Assembly: GCA_964567295.1 (NCBI GenBank)
Contig: CAZMLU010000017.1
Coordinates: 1 to 29,221 of the forward strand
Source: SLJK01 sp964567295
GTDB lineage: Bacteria > Bacillota > Dethiobacteria > DTU022 > UBA8154
Length of the DNA stretch: 29,221 nt
Direction of reading: 5' to 3'
Part shown: positions 15,421-24,497 of the stretch, piece by piece
Numbering within the stretch: position 1 is the stretch's first letter
Layout of the letters: every line of letters starts with the position of its first letter
Notes under the pieces: generated by a model
The model's input: only the letters and a program-made list of their open reading frames with translations
What the model was told of the DNA's origin: nothing
The model's database searches: none
Translations under genes and position numbers: made by a program

Positions 15421-16077
15421 ATGGCTAAACCGTTTCCGGATTTTAGTCTCTACGTCATTACAGATGGCAGGTTATCCCGCGGCAGGCCCCTTCCCTTTGT
15501 AGTGGAAAAGGCTATTGAAGGAGGGGCTACTTGCGTCCAGTTGCGGGAAAAGGAGGCTACTACAGGAGAACTGTACAGGTGGGCTGTAGAGCTGCGAAAA
15601 TTGACCAGGGACAAGGGGATAGCCTTTATCGTTAACGACAGGCTGGATATTGCCTTGGCGGTGGAAGCTGATGGAGTTCACCTGGGGGAGGAGGACCTGC
15701 CCTTGCTGGCGGCGCGTCGTATCATGCCCTCTCACATGGTCCTGGGATTTTCTCCGGAGAGCCCGGAACTGGGCCTACAGGCTCAGGAGAACGGTGCTGA
15801 TTACCTGGGGATCGGTGCAGTTTTTGGATCGGTCACCAAAGCTGATGCCGGCAAAGCCATTGGCTTAGAAAGGCTGACCCGTATCTGCTGCGAGGTAAAG
15901 ATTCCCGTGGTAGGTATCGGGGGGATAACAGCAGAGAATGCAGGGGACGTGATCCGGGCCGGGGCGTCCGGTGTTGCCGTGGTATCAAGCGTTGTCTCCG
16001 CTTCGAATATCTCTGCAGCGGCCGGGCAGATAGCGGAAAAGGTTAAGAGGGCCCCTTCCGAGGAGGAGGAAAAGTAA
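15421..16077 (+). CDS. thiE: Thiamine-phosphate synthase
   Basis: ThiE joins HMP-PP and thiazole phosphate to give thiamine phosphate. This TIM-barrel protein shows SLYVITDGRL, CVQLREKEA, FIVNDRLDIAL with ADGVHLGEEDLP, GADYLGIGAVFGSVTKADA, and the phosphate-binding VVGIGGITAENAGDV. Where many ThiE have GVSAHT, this one has GFSPES. The upstream in-frame GTG at 15382, immediately after the thiM stop, would add 13 residues. I prefer ATG 15421 because GGAGAGG (15403-15409) precedes it and the protein then starts near the usual point, but translational coupling from the GTG cannot be excluded. rnhA starts one base after the stop. The product would still need a thiamine-phosphate kinase (ThiL), which is not in the window. 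Confidence 0.95.
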   Translation: MAKPFPDFSLYVITDGRLSRGRPLPFVVEKAIEGGATCVQLREKEATTGELYRWAVELRKLTRDKGIAFIVNDRLDIALAVEADGVHLGEEDLPLLAARRIMPSHMVLGFSPESPELGLQAQENGADYLGIGAVFGSVTKADAGKAIGLERLTRICCEVKIPVVGIGGITAENAGDVIRAGASGVAVVSSVVSASNISAAAGQIAEKVKRAPSEEEEK

Positions 16078-16078
16078 G

Positions 16079-16528
16079 ATGACGCCATCTGCTAAAGAAG
16101 TTGTGATCTATACCGACGGAGCCTGCAGCGGTAACCCCGGTCCAGGGGGCTGGGCAGCCGTTTTGATATATAACGGTGTGGAAAAGGAGATCTGGGGCAG
16201 AGAAAAACATACCACCAACCAGCGTATGGAGCTAAAGGCAGCGGCCGAGGCATTGAGGGCTTTGAAAGAACCTTGCCGGGTTCGCCTTTATTCTGACAGC
16301 GCTTACTTGGTAAATGCTTTCAACAAAGGCTGGCTTAGTAAATGGGAGAGAAACGGCTGGAAGACGGTCAATAAGATTGCCGTGGAAAACCAGGATCTCT
16401 GGAAAGACCTTTTGCAGCTCTCCCGCAGGCACCGGGTGGAATGGCTGAAGGTAGAAGGGCATAGCAATAATAAGTATAATGACAGGTGCGATGATTTGGC
16501 CAGAAAAGCCATTAAGAGTGAAGGATAG
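16079..16528 (+). CDS. rnhA: Ribonuclease HI
   Basis: RNase HI cuts the RNA strand of RNA-DNA hybrids, for example in R-loops and Okazaki primers. Catalytic residues of the family are all present: Asp13 (YTDGACSGNPGPGG), Glu51 (NQRMELKA), Asp73 (YSDSAYLV), His128 (VEGHSNN) and Asp138 (NDRCDDLA). A basic helix with tryptophans (GWLSKWERNGWK) matches the hybrid-binding handle of the E. coli type. The length of 149 residues is normal. It begins one base after thiE, with AGGAGG from the thiE tail as ribosome site. It is probably transcribed with the thi operon. Confidence 0.97.
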   Translation: MTPSAKEVVIYTDGACSGNPGPGGWAAVLIYNGVEKEIWGREKHTTNQRMELKAAAEALRALKEPCRVRLYSDSAYLVNAFNKGWLSKWERNGWKTVNKIAVENQDLWKDLLQLSRRHRVEWLKVEGHSNNKYNDRCDDLARKAIKSEG

Positions 16529-16555
16529 TTATTTAGGAAAAGGAGTTGGTCCTGT

Positions 16556-17302
16556 TTGAGACCTGTTCTATTTGAAATTGGAAGTTTTTCTGTCTATTCC
16601 TACGGAGTGATGCTTTTCCTGGCCTTTGCCGTGGGCAGTTACTGGGCTTTGAAGGAGGCCCCTGCTGAGGGGATCGACAGGGACCATTTATACGAAGGTA
16701 TTATCATCAGCATTGTCCTTTCCATGCTAGGTTCCAGGCTGGCTTTTGTCCTGCTCCACCTGGAGCTTTTCAGGGGAGAGCCCTGGTGGAGGGTTTTCGC
16801 GTTCCAGGACGGCGGGCTTGTTTTCTACGGGGGGCTTTTTGCTTCCTTGCTGGGCGTCTTTGCCTACTGCCGCTACAGGCACATCTCGTTTTTGAAGCTG
16901 CTGGACCACGCTTCTCCATTTATCATCCTGGGTTATGCCATTACCAGGGTGGGATGTTTTCTTAACGGTTGCTGTTACGGGGAGGTTGCGCAGGTTCCCT
17001 GGGCGGTCGTCTATCCGACCGCAGACGGTGCCAGTAGGCACCCGACCCAGCTTTATGCCGTTATTACAGGCCTTATCATCTTTGTCCTTTTGCGGAGGCT
17101 GAAGAGATTTAAGACTTTCGAGGGGTATACTTTTCTACTGTTCCTCTTGTTTTACGGAGTTTACCGATTTTTTATAGAATTTGTACGCGTTCATGAAGCC
17201 GTGCTGTGGTTTATGAGTCCGTACCAGCTGGCCTCCCTGATACTTATAGTGGTGTCTGCCTGTGTCTTTTTTGGGAAGAGAAGGGCAGGCGCTGTTTCTT
17301 GA
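16556..17302 (+). CDS. lgt: Prolipoprotein diacylglyceryl transferase
   Basis: Lgt moves diacylglycerol from phosphatidylglycerol to the lipobox cysteine of prolipoproteins, in the cytoplasmic membrane. Seven or so hydrophobic segments are visible. The family signature region reads ITRVGCFLNGCCYGE (the usual form being GRIGNFINGE), preceded by DGGLVFYGGLFASLLG and followed by RHPTQLYAVITGL and FYGVYRFFIEFVR, all recognisable Lgt blocks. The length of 248 residues is at the short end of normal. The start is TTG 16556 behind AGGAG. It lies 27 bases after rnhA. Confidence 0.95.
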   Translation: MRPVLFEIGSFSVYSYGVMLFLAFAVGSYWALKEAPAEGIDRDHLYEGIIISIVLSMLGSRLAFVLLHLELFRGEPWWRVFAFQDGGLVFYGGLFASLLGVFAYCRYRHISFLKLLDHASPFIILGYAITRVGCFLNGCCYGEVAQVPWAVVYPTADGASRHPTQLYAVITGLIIFVLLRRLKRFKTFEGYTFLLFLLFYGVYRFFIEFVRVHEAVLWFMSPYQLASLILIVVSACVFFGKRRAGAVS

Positions 17303-17386
17303 GAAAAATAGCAGGCACTGGTATATAAGGATCTGGCAGGACTTTGTAAATTTCTGACCATAAAATAGTTGCTCCGAGGTGATAAA

Positions 17387-20300
17387 GTGGAGAGGAAGAG
17401 TATGGAAAAAGAGCTGCTGCTCCCCAGGCTGGGACTGGATATGGGCACTTTTGCCGTTAAGGGTTGCCTGGTTTCGCATGATGGGGAGATACGGAAAAGC
17501 ACGGTGCTGACAGCGGGCAATCCCCTGGAGGCAGCCCAGAAGTGTTTAACCTCTTTGCTGGATAAGACAGAAGAAGGTTCTTTTCAATTAGGATTGACCG
17601 GTGCTAATGCCGAACTGGTAGCTGATGAGATAGGTGTCAAACCTTTGCTGGAAATAGAAGCGCTGCAGGCTGGATTGGCTTACCGAGGGCTAAAGGAAGG
17701 CGCCGTTCTATCCCTGGGCCATGAAAACATGTATTACCTGGAGTTGGACGGGGGCGGGACGGTGACCTTTTTCAACCGTAACGGGCAGTGCGCTGCCGGC
17801 AGTGGTGCATTTTGGTACCAACAGGCGACGCGTATGGGTTTTGACGACCAGGGTCTTGCAGAGCTGGCCCTGGAGGCCGACTCTCCCGTAAAGATTTCGG
17901 GACGTTGCGCCGTTTTCGCTAAATCTGATATGACCCATGCTATTAACGAGGGAGCTACCCAGGGTTCGGTCTCTGCCGGCATGGCCAGGGCCCTGGCCGA
18001 TATGGTTTTAAGCGGAGTAGCCTTGAACCGCATAGAGGCAGACTTAGAGCTGCTGGTTGTGGGAGGGGTGGCCAATAACCGGGCGGTTATGAAATACATA
18101 GAAGATTACTGCCGCCAGAGGTCCGTAAAGGTGACCATTCTTTCCGATCATCAATACTTGAATGCCCTGGGCGCCGCTCTCCGCGGGAGAGGGGGGTTTG
18201 AAAGGGAGGCTCTGGAACTGAATTCCCTTTTGACGCGCACTTTTGTTCCTGACAATCCCCTGCCTGCCCTGGATCCAGGCAGAGTTAAATATATGGAATC
18301 TGATGGGCAAAAAGAAGATTTTGACTTAACAACAGCATACATAGGGGTGGACTGCGGCTCTGTCTCCACCAAGTGTGTCCTGGTTGACGCAGCAGGCATT
18401 TTTATAGGAGGGATTTACCTGCCTACCGCAGGCCGCCCCGCCTTACAGGTGCTGGAACTGATGAAAAAAGTAGATGAAATCTATGGCCACCTTTTGGACG
18501 GAGTTCCCCTGGTGGCTTGCACTACCGGATCGGGACGTTTTTTGTCCCAGAAGATTTTAAGTGCCGAGTATGCTGTTGATGAAATAACCTGCCAGGCGGA
18601 GGGGATCAAATACCTATGCGGGGAAGAGGGAACCCTTTCCATTATCGAGATCGGCGGCGAAGATTCCAAATTCCTCCAGCTAAAAGACGGCCTTTTATCT
18701 GATTATAATATGAACCCTGTCTGCGCCGCGGGGACGGGGACATTTCTGGAAAATCTGGCCGGGCTTTTAGGAGTCACTATTGAGGAGGAGTTTTCTAGCC
18801 AAGCCTTCCGGGCGGAATACGCTATTGACCTGGGCGATACCTGTACCCTTCTCTCTCAATCGACTCTTGTCTCTGCTTCATCAAGGGGGCTTCCCCTCTC
18901 TTCTCAGTTGGCAAGCCTTGCTTACTCTTCCGCCAGGAATTATATACGCAAGACGGTGGAGGCTCGCCCCCTGGAAGGAAAAGTCGTCTTTTCCGGGGCT
19001 ACGGCAAAAAATCATGCCCTGGCCAGTGCTTTTGCCGCGGAATGCGACCGGGAGATCATCGTGCCCCCCTATCCTGAACTATCCGGGGCACTGGGTAGCG
19101 CTCTCATAGCCAGGATTTTTCACTGTTCAGGGCAGGAAGGTAGATTCTCTTTCCGCCACCTTAACAGCCTTAATTCTTTCCAGGTTAGCCAGGCCAGATG
19201 TAAAGCGGAGTGTGAACACGAGCATAATTGCACCCTGGATGTTATCGAATTCAGTGACGGGAGCAAGTTTCTATACGGAGACCGCTGCGGTCGTTATTCG
19301 GAGTTGGATAAAAAAGCGGAGTCCAAGGAATTTCCCGATTATCTTTCTCGCAGAAGCAGTCTTTTCATGCAGGCTGCCGGTGTATCACTGGAAAGCGGCC
19401 CACGTATAGGGATCGCGCGCGCCGGTATGTTTTTTGACCTCTATCCTTTTTGGGCTGTTTTTTTTAGGGAATTGGGATGCAGCGTAGTCCTTTCTCCAGA
19501 GACTTCCGATGAAACCATGGAAAAGGGAAAGAGAGAGCTGGAAGCGGAGATGTGCTATCCCCTGGAGGTCCTGGTGGGCCATTACAGGGAACTGATGGAG
19601 CAGGAGGTTGACTACATTTTTGTGCCCGAGGTGGTTGATATGGAGCCCCTCCCCTGGGCGGAAAAATGGCCCAAATCCTTTACCTGTCCCCTGATGCAGA
19701 CTATAAAAGGGGTGGTAGCCAATTCTTTAAAGATGGAAGCGGAGCAGATTCTGTACGTGCAGTTGAATTACCGGGGAGGACGGGAGAGAATCCTCATCCA
19801 GTTAGAATCTGTGGCGGAGAAAATGCTGGGAACTGCTTACAGCCGGGAAAGGCTGGAAAAGGCAGTTGATGTTGCTTATGAGGCCCTGGAAGGTTTCCGC
19901 TTTTCCATGCGGCAAGAAAGCAGGAAGGTGATGGAAGATTTGAGGCGCTATCATGCTGAAGTCGCCGCTGTTTTCTTGGGGAGGCCTTATACCATTTATG
20001 ATGAGTTTGTATCCAAGGGGTCGCTGCGCTATGCGCGGGGAAGAGGTATCCTTGCGCTGCCCCAGGATTTTCTGCTGGAGCACCTGGGGGGATGGTATAC
20101 GGGGGAGTTGGAGGACCCCGTTTTGGAAGAGTTCAGGGAAGAATTCCAGGAGGAACTGGAAGGTCTCTTGCGAGATATGGATAATATTTACTCTGTTCAG
20201 CTTCAAAAAATGCTTTCTGCGGTGTTTTTGGTAAATTTCTTGAACGAGAGGACCGAGAAAACGGGACTCCCCGTGCTAAACGTGGTTTTTCAGGATCCAT

Positions 20301-21721
20301 TTAAGTGTGGTCCTAATGCTATGCTGCGTCATTTCCTGGGCACCTTGACTCCTTACCTGCGTTTAACCCTGGATGAGCATACGGCCCCTGCGGGTATGAT
20401 TACCAGGCTGGAGGCTTTTAAAAATACCTGCCTCTCTCGGAAAGAATTTACACGCCCTGTTTATTATTCAGCCCGTACCAGATACATAAAAGATAACGAC
20501 TGGGAGAAGGTTCTTATTCCCGAGCCTACTCACCATGCCCGCATCGTGGCGGCTGCGTTCAGGAATTGCGGGGTAGAGGCAGAAATATTGCCTCGCAGCA
20601 AGGATGCCGATCTCTCTCTGGCCAGGCGCTTTGTCAACGGTGATGAATGCCTGCCCCTTATTCAAAACGTCCAGGATTTCCTGGGTTACCTGGAGGGGAA
20701 CGGACCGGAAGACGATGGTGTGGTCTTTTTCCAGGGCTGGGCCTGTGGTCCTTGTCGTTACGGCCTCTATGCTCCGACCCAGTCCTTGATTCTCAACAAG
20801 GCCGGATATGGTGAAAGAAAAATATTATCTGTCAAGCTAGACGATGTTATAAAGAGGTTTGGCTATAAGTTTGCGGTGAATTTTTATGCGGGCATGATGG
20901 CCATGGATGGGCTTTACAAGCTTCTGCATGCCACCAGGCCCTACGAAATGCAGCAGGGATTCAGTGACGCTCTTTTCGACAGATATTCTGCCAGGCTGGA
21001 AAAGCTGGCAGAGGAGCACCGCTTTTCTTTACCCCAGCTTTTTACCGGAAGCTACATGCATCCCTTTCAAAGATTGTTAAGGGAGGCGGCAGAAAAGTTC
21101 GCAGGAGTGGCTAAATCCAGCGAACAAAGACCCCTTATCCTTCTGGGGGGAGAGTGGTACGTGCGCCTGGATGAGCGCTGTAACCGGGAGATAATAAGGA
21201 AGGTAGAAGAAGAGGGGGGAGAGGTGTCCCTGGCCCCGGCCTCCGAATTGTTTGGTTATACAGTGCTGATCAATTACCATGAAGCCAGGGCTGCCTTTGA
21301 GGTGGAGAAGAGCCTGCGCACTTTTTTCACGCGGGCGGGTTATGGCCTGGCCAGCTGGCTGGCTCACAGAAGCGAAAAGATGGTGGAAGCTTCCCTGGAC
21401 GGTGTTATAAGGTACGGGCACGAGCCTTCTCCCCAAGAGATCAGGGAAAATGCTCAGAAATATGTCTCCAAACATTACGGGGGAGAACCCCCCATGGCTA
21501 TCGGCCGGATATGTTCTATGGGAAGGAATAAGGAGGTGGGGGGGATTATCTTCGTGAATCCCTTTACCTGCATGCCCGGTTCTGTTGTGGAATCGCAAAT
21601 GGGAGCCCTGCGAGAGGATCTGGGACTTCCTATGGTTACCTTGTATTACGATGGCAAAGAAAGCGCCAACCGCGACGAATTTATAGAATCCCTGGTTTTT
21701 CAGGCGCGAATTAGAATTTAA
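17387..21721 (+). CDS. Fused tandem acyl-CoA dehydratase activase / HgdB-like protein
   Basis: This is a very large member of the 2-hydroxyacyl-CoA dehydratase activase-related family, about 1,444 residues. Two ATPase/activase domains come first (about 8-275 and 320-570; GLDMGTFAVKG and GVDCGSVSTKC as ATP motifs). Each keeps the two cluster cysteines: Cys135 (QCAAGSG) and Cys174 (GRCAVF), then Cys446 (VCAAGTG) and Cys486 (DTCTLL). In ordinary activases two identical subunits share one [4Fe-4S] cluster this way, so here one chain could do it. After a Cys-rich part near 605-640 come DUF2229-like and dehydratase-subunit-like regions (ARAGMFFDLYPFW, FTCPLMQTIKG, FQGWACGPCRYG). The role is unknown; ATP-driven low-potential electron transfer is the family theme. 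GTG 17387 has GAGGTGAT before it; ATG 17402 with GGAG is the alternative. Confidence 0.9.
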   Translation: MERKSMEKELLLPRLGLDMGTFAVKGCLVSHDGEIRKSTVLTAGNPLEAAQKCLTSLLDKTEEGSFQLGLTGANAELVADEIGVKPLLEIEALQAGLAYRGLKEGAVLSLGHENMYYLELDGGGTVTFFNRNGQCAAGSGAFWYQQATRMGFDDQGLAELALEADSPVKISGRCAVFAKSDMTHAINEGATQGSVSAGMARALADMVLSGVALNRIEADLELLVVGGVANNRAVMKYIEDYCRQRSVKVTILSDHQYLNALGAALRGRGGFEREALELNSLLTRTFVPDNPLPALDPGRVKYMESDGQKEDFDLTTAYIGVDCGSVSTKCVLVDAAGIFIGGIYLPTAGRPALQVLELMKKVDEIYGHLLDGVPLVACTTGSGRFLSQKILSAEYAVDEITCQAEGIKYLCGEEGTLSIIEIGGEDSKFLQLKDGLLSDYNMNPVCAAGTGTFLENLAGLLGVTIEEEFSSQAFRAEYAIDLGDTCTLLSQSTLVSASSRGLPLSSQLASLAYSSARNYIRKTVEARPLEGKVVFSGATAKNHALASAFAAECDREIIVPPYPELSGALGSALIARIFHCSGQEGRFSFRHLNSLNSFQVSQARCKAECEHEHNCTLDVIEFSDGSKFLYGDRCGRYSELDKKAESKEFPDYLSRRSSLFMQAAGVSLESGPRIGIARAGMFFDLYPFWAVFFRELGCSVVLSPETSDETMEKGKRELEAEMCYPLEVLVGHYRELMEQEVDYIFVPEVVDMEPLPWAEKWPKSFTCPLMQTIKGVVANSLKMEAEQILYVQLNYRGGRERILIQLESVAEKMLGTAYSRERLEKAVDVAYEALEGFRFSMRQESRKVMEDLRRYHAEVAAVFLGRPYTIYDEFVSKGSLRYARGRGILALPQDFLLEHLGGWYTGELEDPVLEEFREEFQEELEGLLRDMDNIYSVQLQKMLSAVFLVNFLNERTEKTGLPVLNVVFQDPFKCGPNAMLRHFLGTLTPYLRLTLDEHTAPAGMITRLEAFKNTCLSRKEFTRPVYYSARTRYIKDNDWEKVLIPEPTHHARIVAAAFRNCGVEAEILPRSKDADLSLARRFVNGDECLPLIQNVQDFLGYLEGNGPEDDGVVFFQGWACGPCRYGLYAPTQSLILNKAGYGERKILSVKLDDVIKRFGYKFAVNFYAGMMAMDGLYKLLHATRPYEMQQGFSDALFDRYSARLEKLAEEHRFSLPQLFTGSYMHPFQRLLREAAEKFAGVAKSSEQRPLILLGGEWYVRLDERCNREIIRKVEEEGGEVSLAPASELFGYTVLINYHEARAAFEVEKSLRTFFTRAGYGLASWLAHRSEKMVEASLDGVIRYGHEPSPQEIRENAQKYVSKHYGGEPPMAIGRICSMGRNKEVGGIIFVNPFTCMPGSVVESQMGALREDLGLPMVTLYYDGKESANRDEFIESLVFQARIRI

Positions 21722-21741
21722 CAGCAAGGAGCAGAAGGCCC

Positions 21742-24357
21742 ATGGCCGGTTCCCTGGTTTGTATTACTCTTTTTTATGTCCTGGGAATTGTCCTGGGCCG
21801 CTATTATTTAACCCTCCCGTTTTCTCTCTATTTGCTTGTAGGGGCGTTGCTCTGGTCCCTGTTGAATTTGCGGCGGGGGCGGGATGGGGGACCGCAGAAC
21901 CTTATTCCTCTTTTATTGATTTTCCTATTTGCAGGCAGTTTGGCCTGCAATTTTTTTGTTGAGCAGGCAGTGGGTAATATCCGCCGTTTTGCCGGAGAGA
22001 GTTGCACCTTGGTCGGCATGGTTGAGGATGAACCTTTGTGGGGGGAAGAAGAGGTGGCTTTTCTCCTTCGTCCCGAGAAATTAATCCTGGAAGGCGAGGT
22101 GCAAGCAGTAAAGGGCAGGGTGCAGGTTACGCTGCGGCTGGACGACGGTCAGTATGTTGGGGAAAGCAAAGGCCAGGAGGAGGAGGGAATTACTTCTCAT
22201 ATCTACTACGGGCAGCAGCTTTCCCTGCAGGGTGTCCTTTATGAACCACGGGAAAAGCGCAACCCCGGGGGGTTCGATTATAGGGCTTTTTTGGAAACCC
22301 AGAAGGTGGCGGCGACTTTTTATGGTTCCATTGAAGAGGCAGACAACCTTGGGGTCTCGAGAGAGCTCTCCCGCCTCCGCAGCGGGGCCCTCCTGGTTAA
22401 GGAGAAAATGTCAGCGGTTTTAAGGGCATACCTTCCGGAAAAGGAGGGCGGTCTGCTGGTGGGGATGTTTTTTGGGGAGCGGCAGGCCCTTGACTCCTCT
22501 GTGGAACAGTTTTTTCGCCAGAGCGGAGTAGCGCATCTGCTTGCTGTATCAGGGTTGCATGTGGGTCTGGTAGCGGGAATGCTCTTACTTTTGGGCAGAA
22601 GGGTGGGCTTAAAGAGGTGGTCTGCCTTTATATTTTCTGCCATCCTGCTCATTGCTTATGTTTACATTACGGGAATGAGGCCTGCTACCTTGAGGGCCCT
22701 TATCATGTTCCTGCTGGGCCTTGGGGCTCTTCAACTTGGTCGAAGCAAGGATCTTCCTATTGCCGTTTCGGTAGCGGCGTTACTCACTCTTATATATAAC
22801 CCCTTGCTACTTTTCACTGCAGCCTTCCAGCTTTCTTACACTGCAACCATTGCTATTTTGACTTTGGCTCCTCTCCTGGAGAAAAACGTGTCAAAGTTAT
22901 TCCTGGTCTTTTTTCCGGAAAAGACTTCTCAGATGCTATTATCCTCCGAGCCTGTAAGTCAAAAGGACGCCCTATCTCCATTTTCTCCTGATGTAGAACG
23001 TGTTTCAGCGCCAACTTCCTCCTCAGTTTTAGAATCAAAGCTCTCTCCGGGACCGCTTTCATATTTTTCCTCTCTGCTCGCCGTTACCTTAGCAGCTCAG
23101 CTGGGTATTCTTCCATTGCTTGCTGTCTATTTCGGAGAAATTTCCTTGGTTGCTCTAGCTGCGAATATACTGATTCTTCCCGTTATGGGACTTGTACTGG
23201 GAATCGCTCTTATGGCCTCTCTCCTGGGTTTTGTTTTTCCTGCCGCCGGCTCTGTTGTCAATCTGGCAAGCTATCCCCTTTTGGCCTATATTATCCTAAT
23301 GGTAGAGAACATCGCCGCTTTGCCTTTTGCTTACCGGGAGGTTTTTCCTATACGTGCCGGGGAGGTAGCGCTCTATTACGGAGCCCTTTTTTTTGCATCA
23401 CTTTTGGCCTCGGGTTACCACCCTCACCTGAAGAATTTCTGGGCTTCTTTGCGTATCAAGGTTAAGCTCTCTCATGCTTTGCTTTTTTTCATGGTGGTTT
23501 CCCTGCTATTTACCTGGGGAGGACTTCCCTGGCATGAGGAGGGAAGGTTGGAAGTAGTATTTCTGGACGTGGGCCAGGGGGACGCTGTATTTATTCAAAC
23601 CCCCGGCGGGAAGACAATTATGGTGGATGGGGGAGGTGGACCGGCCTACCGGGAGGAAATTGACCGTGTGGGGCACCTGGTATTAATCCCTTTTCTGCAA
23701 GAACGCCGCATCAAGGAACTTGATGCTGTTATTATCACCCATCCCCATGAAGACCATTATGGGGGGGTTTTCCCCGTCCTGGAAAAATATGAGGTAGGCA
23801 TGCTGGTGACCAATGCGCAGGAGACGGAGAACGTCGCTTACCAGGAACTTATGCTCTTGGCGGAGGAGAAAAATATTGAACGAATCATGATACAGGAAGG
23901 GGACCGGATAGCCCTGGAACCTTCTCTCGAGATGACAGTCTTTAACCCACCGGAGCTCCTTTTCAGTGGCACAGAAAGTGATTTTAATAATAATTCCCTG
24001 GTACTGAAGATGCAGTATAAAGAGATGGGATTTCTTCTTACAGGAGATGTGGAGAAAGCCGCGGTAGAGAGGATGCTAAGGGAAGGCATTGCCATGGAAA
24101 GCCAGGTATTAAAAGTGCCCCACCACGGGGCATACCTGGAAAATATCTCTCCTTTTCTGGAGGCTGTTGCCCCCGAGGTTGCTATTATTACGGTGGGTGA
24201 CAATCCCTTTGGACATCCCCACCCAATGACTGAAGCGGCCCTGGAAGAAAGTGATATAAATACTTATCGGACGGACCTGCATGGTGCCGTAACGCTGTAT
24301 ACTGATGGAAGAAAGTTGGAGTTAGGGACCATGCTCACCCCCTGTGCTGCTCCTTGA
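21742..24357 (+). CDS. comEC: DNA internalisation channel ComEC/Rec2
   Basis: ComEC forms the membrane channel for single-stranded DNA in transformation. An N-terminal hydrophobic part and DUF4131-like domain (about 1-200) is followed by the Competence domain (about 220-580; FFRQSGVAHLLAVSGLHVGL and TGMRPATLRALIMF are hallmark blocks). A C-terminal metallo-beta-lactamase-type domain (about 600-860) carries HPHEDHYGG, with the HxHxDH motif at residues 667-672, and KVPHHGA. The length of 871 residues is normal. A Ser/Pro-rich linker of about 40 residues (near 395-435) interrupts the membrane domain. ATG 21742 follows AAGGAG. It starts 20 bases after the activase-related gene, so they are probably cotranscribed. 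comEA is 13 kb upstream. Confidence 0.97.
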   Translation: MAGSLVCITLFYVLGIVLGRYYLTLPFSLYLLVGALLWSLLNLRRGRDGGPQNLIPLLLIFLFAGSLACNFFVEQAVGNIRRFAGESCTLVGMVEDEPLWGEEEVAFLLRPEKLILEGEVQAVKGRVQVTLRLDDGQYVGESKGQEEEGITSHIYYGQQLSLQGVLYEPREKRNPGGFDYRAFLETQKVAATFYGSIEEADNLGVSRELSRLRSGALLVKEKMSAVLRAYLPEKEGGLLVGMFFGERQALDSSVEQFFRQSGVAHLLAVSGLHVGLVAGMLLLLGRRVGLKRWSAFIFSAILLIAYVYITGMRPATLRALIMFLLGLGALQLGRSKDLPIAVSVAALLTLIYNPLLLFTAAFQLSYTATIAILTLAPLLEKNVSKLFLVFFPEKTSQMLLSSEPVSQKDALSPFSPDVERVSAPTSSSVLESKLSPGPLSYFSSLLAVTLAAQLGILPLLAVYFGEISLVALAANILILPVMGLVLGIALMASLLGFVFPAAGSVVNLASYPLLAYIILMVENIAALPFAYREVFPIRAGEVALYYGALFFASLLASGYHPHLKNFWASLRIKVKLSHALLFFMVVSLLFTWGGLPWHEEGRLEVVFLDVGQGDAVFIQTPGGKTIMVDGGGGPAYREEIDRVGHLVLIPFLQERRIKELDAVIITHPHEDHYGGVFPVLEKYEVGMLVTNAQETENVAYQELMLLAEEKNIERIMIQEGDRIALEPSLEMTVFNPPELLFSGTESDFNNNSLVLKMQYKEMGFLLTGDVEKAAVERMLREGIAMESQVLKVPHHGAYLENISPFLEAVAPEVAIITVGDNPFGHPHPMTEAALEESDINTYRTDLHGAVTLYTDGRKLELGTMLTPCAAP

Positions 24358-24361
24358 AAAG

Positions 24362-24400
24362 ACAATGATCCTACCATTAGAGTGCTGGTAGAATCATTGT
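24362..24400. terminator. Long hairpin between comEC and the minus-strand PhoU-like gene
   Basis: ACAATGAT (24362-24369) pairs with ATCATTGT (24393-24400), and after one mismatch CTACCA (24371-24376) pairs with TGGTAG (24386-24391). No T run follows on the plus strand. On the minus strand CTTTTC follows closely, so it may stop transcripts from the minus side. It begins 4 bases after the comEC stop. Confidence 0.55.
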
Positions 24401-24449
24401 GATCGTGCACCGTTACATATAAGAAAAGTATTTTTTGATTTATAATAAT

Positions 24450-24471
24450 GAAAAGCAAAGTGGCTTGCTTT
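24450..24471 (-). terminator. Probable terminator of the PhoU-like gene
   Basis: AAAGCAA (24452-24458) and TTGCTTT (24465-24471) form a 7-bp stem. Read on the minus strand, the second arm runs into TTTT. It lies 27 bases past the stop of the PhoU-like gene. Confidence 0.5.
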
Positions 24472-24497
24472 ATTGAGTATTGAGAGTATTGACGGAT

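Noticed and set aside
21077..21727. A 216-codon minus-strand ORF opposite the end of the activase fusion.
   Set aside because: No recognisable domains, and the plus strand there is clearly coding.
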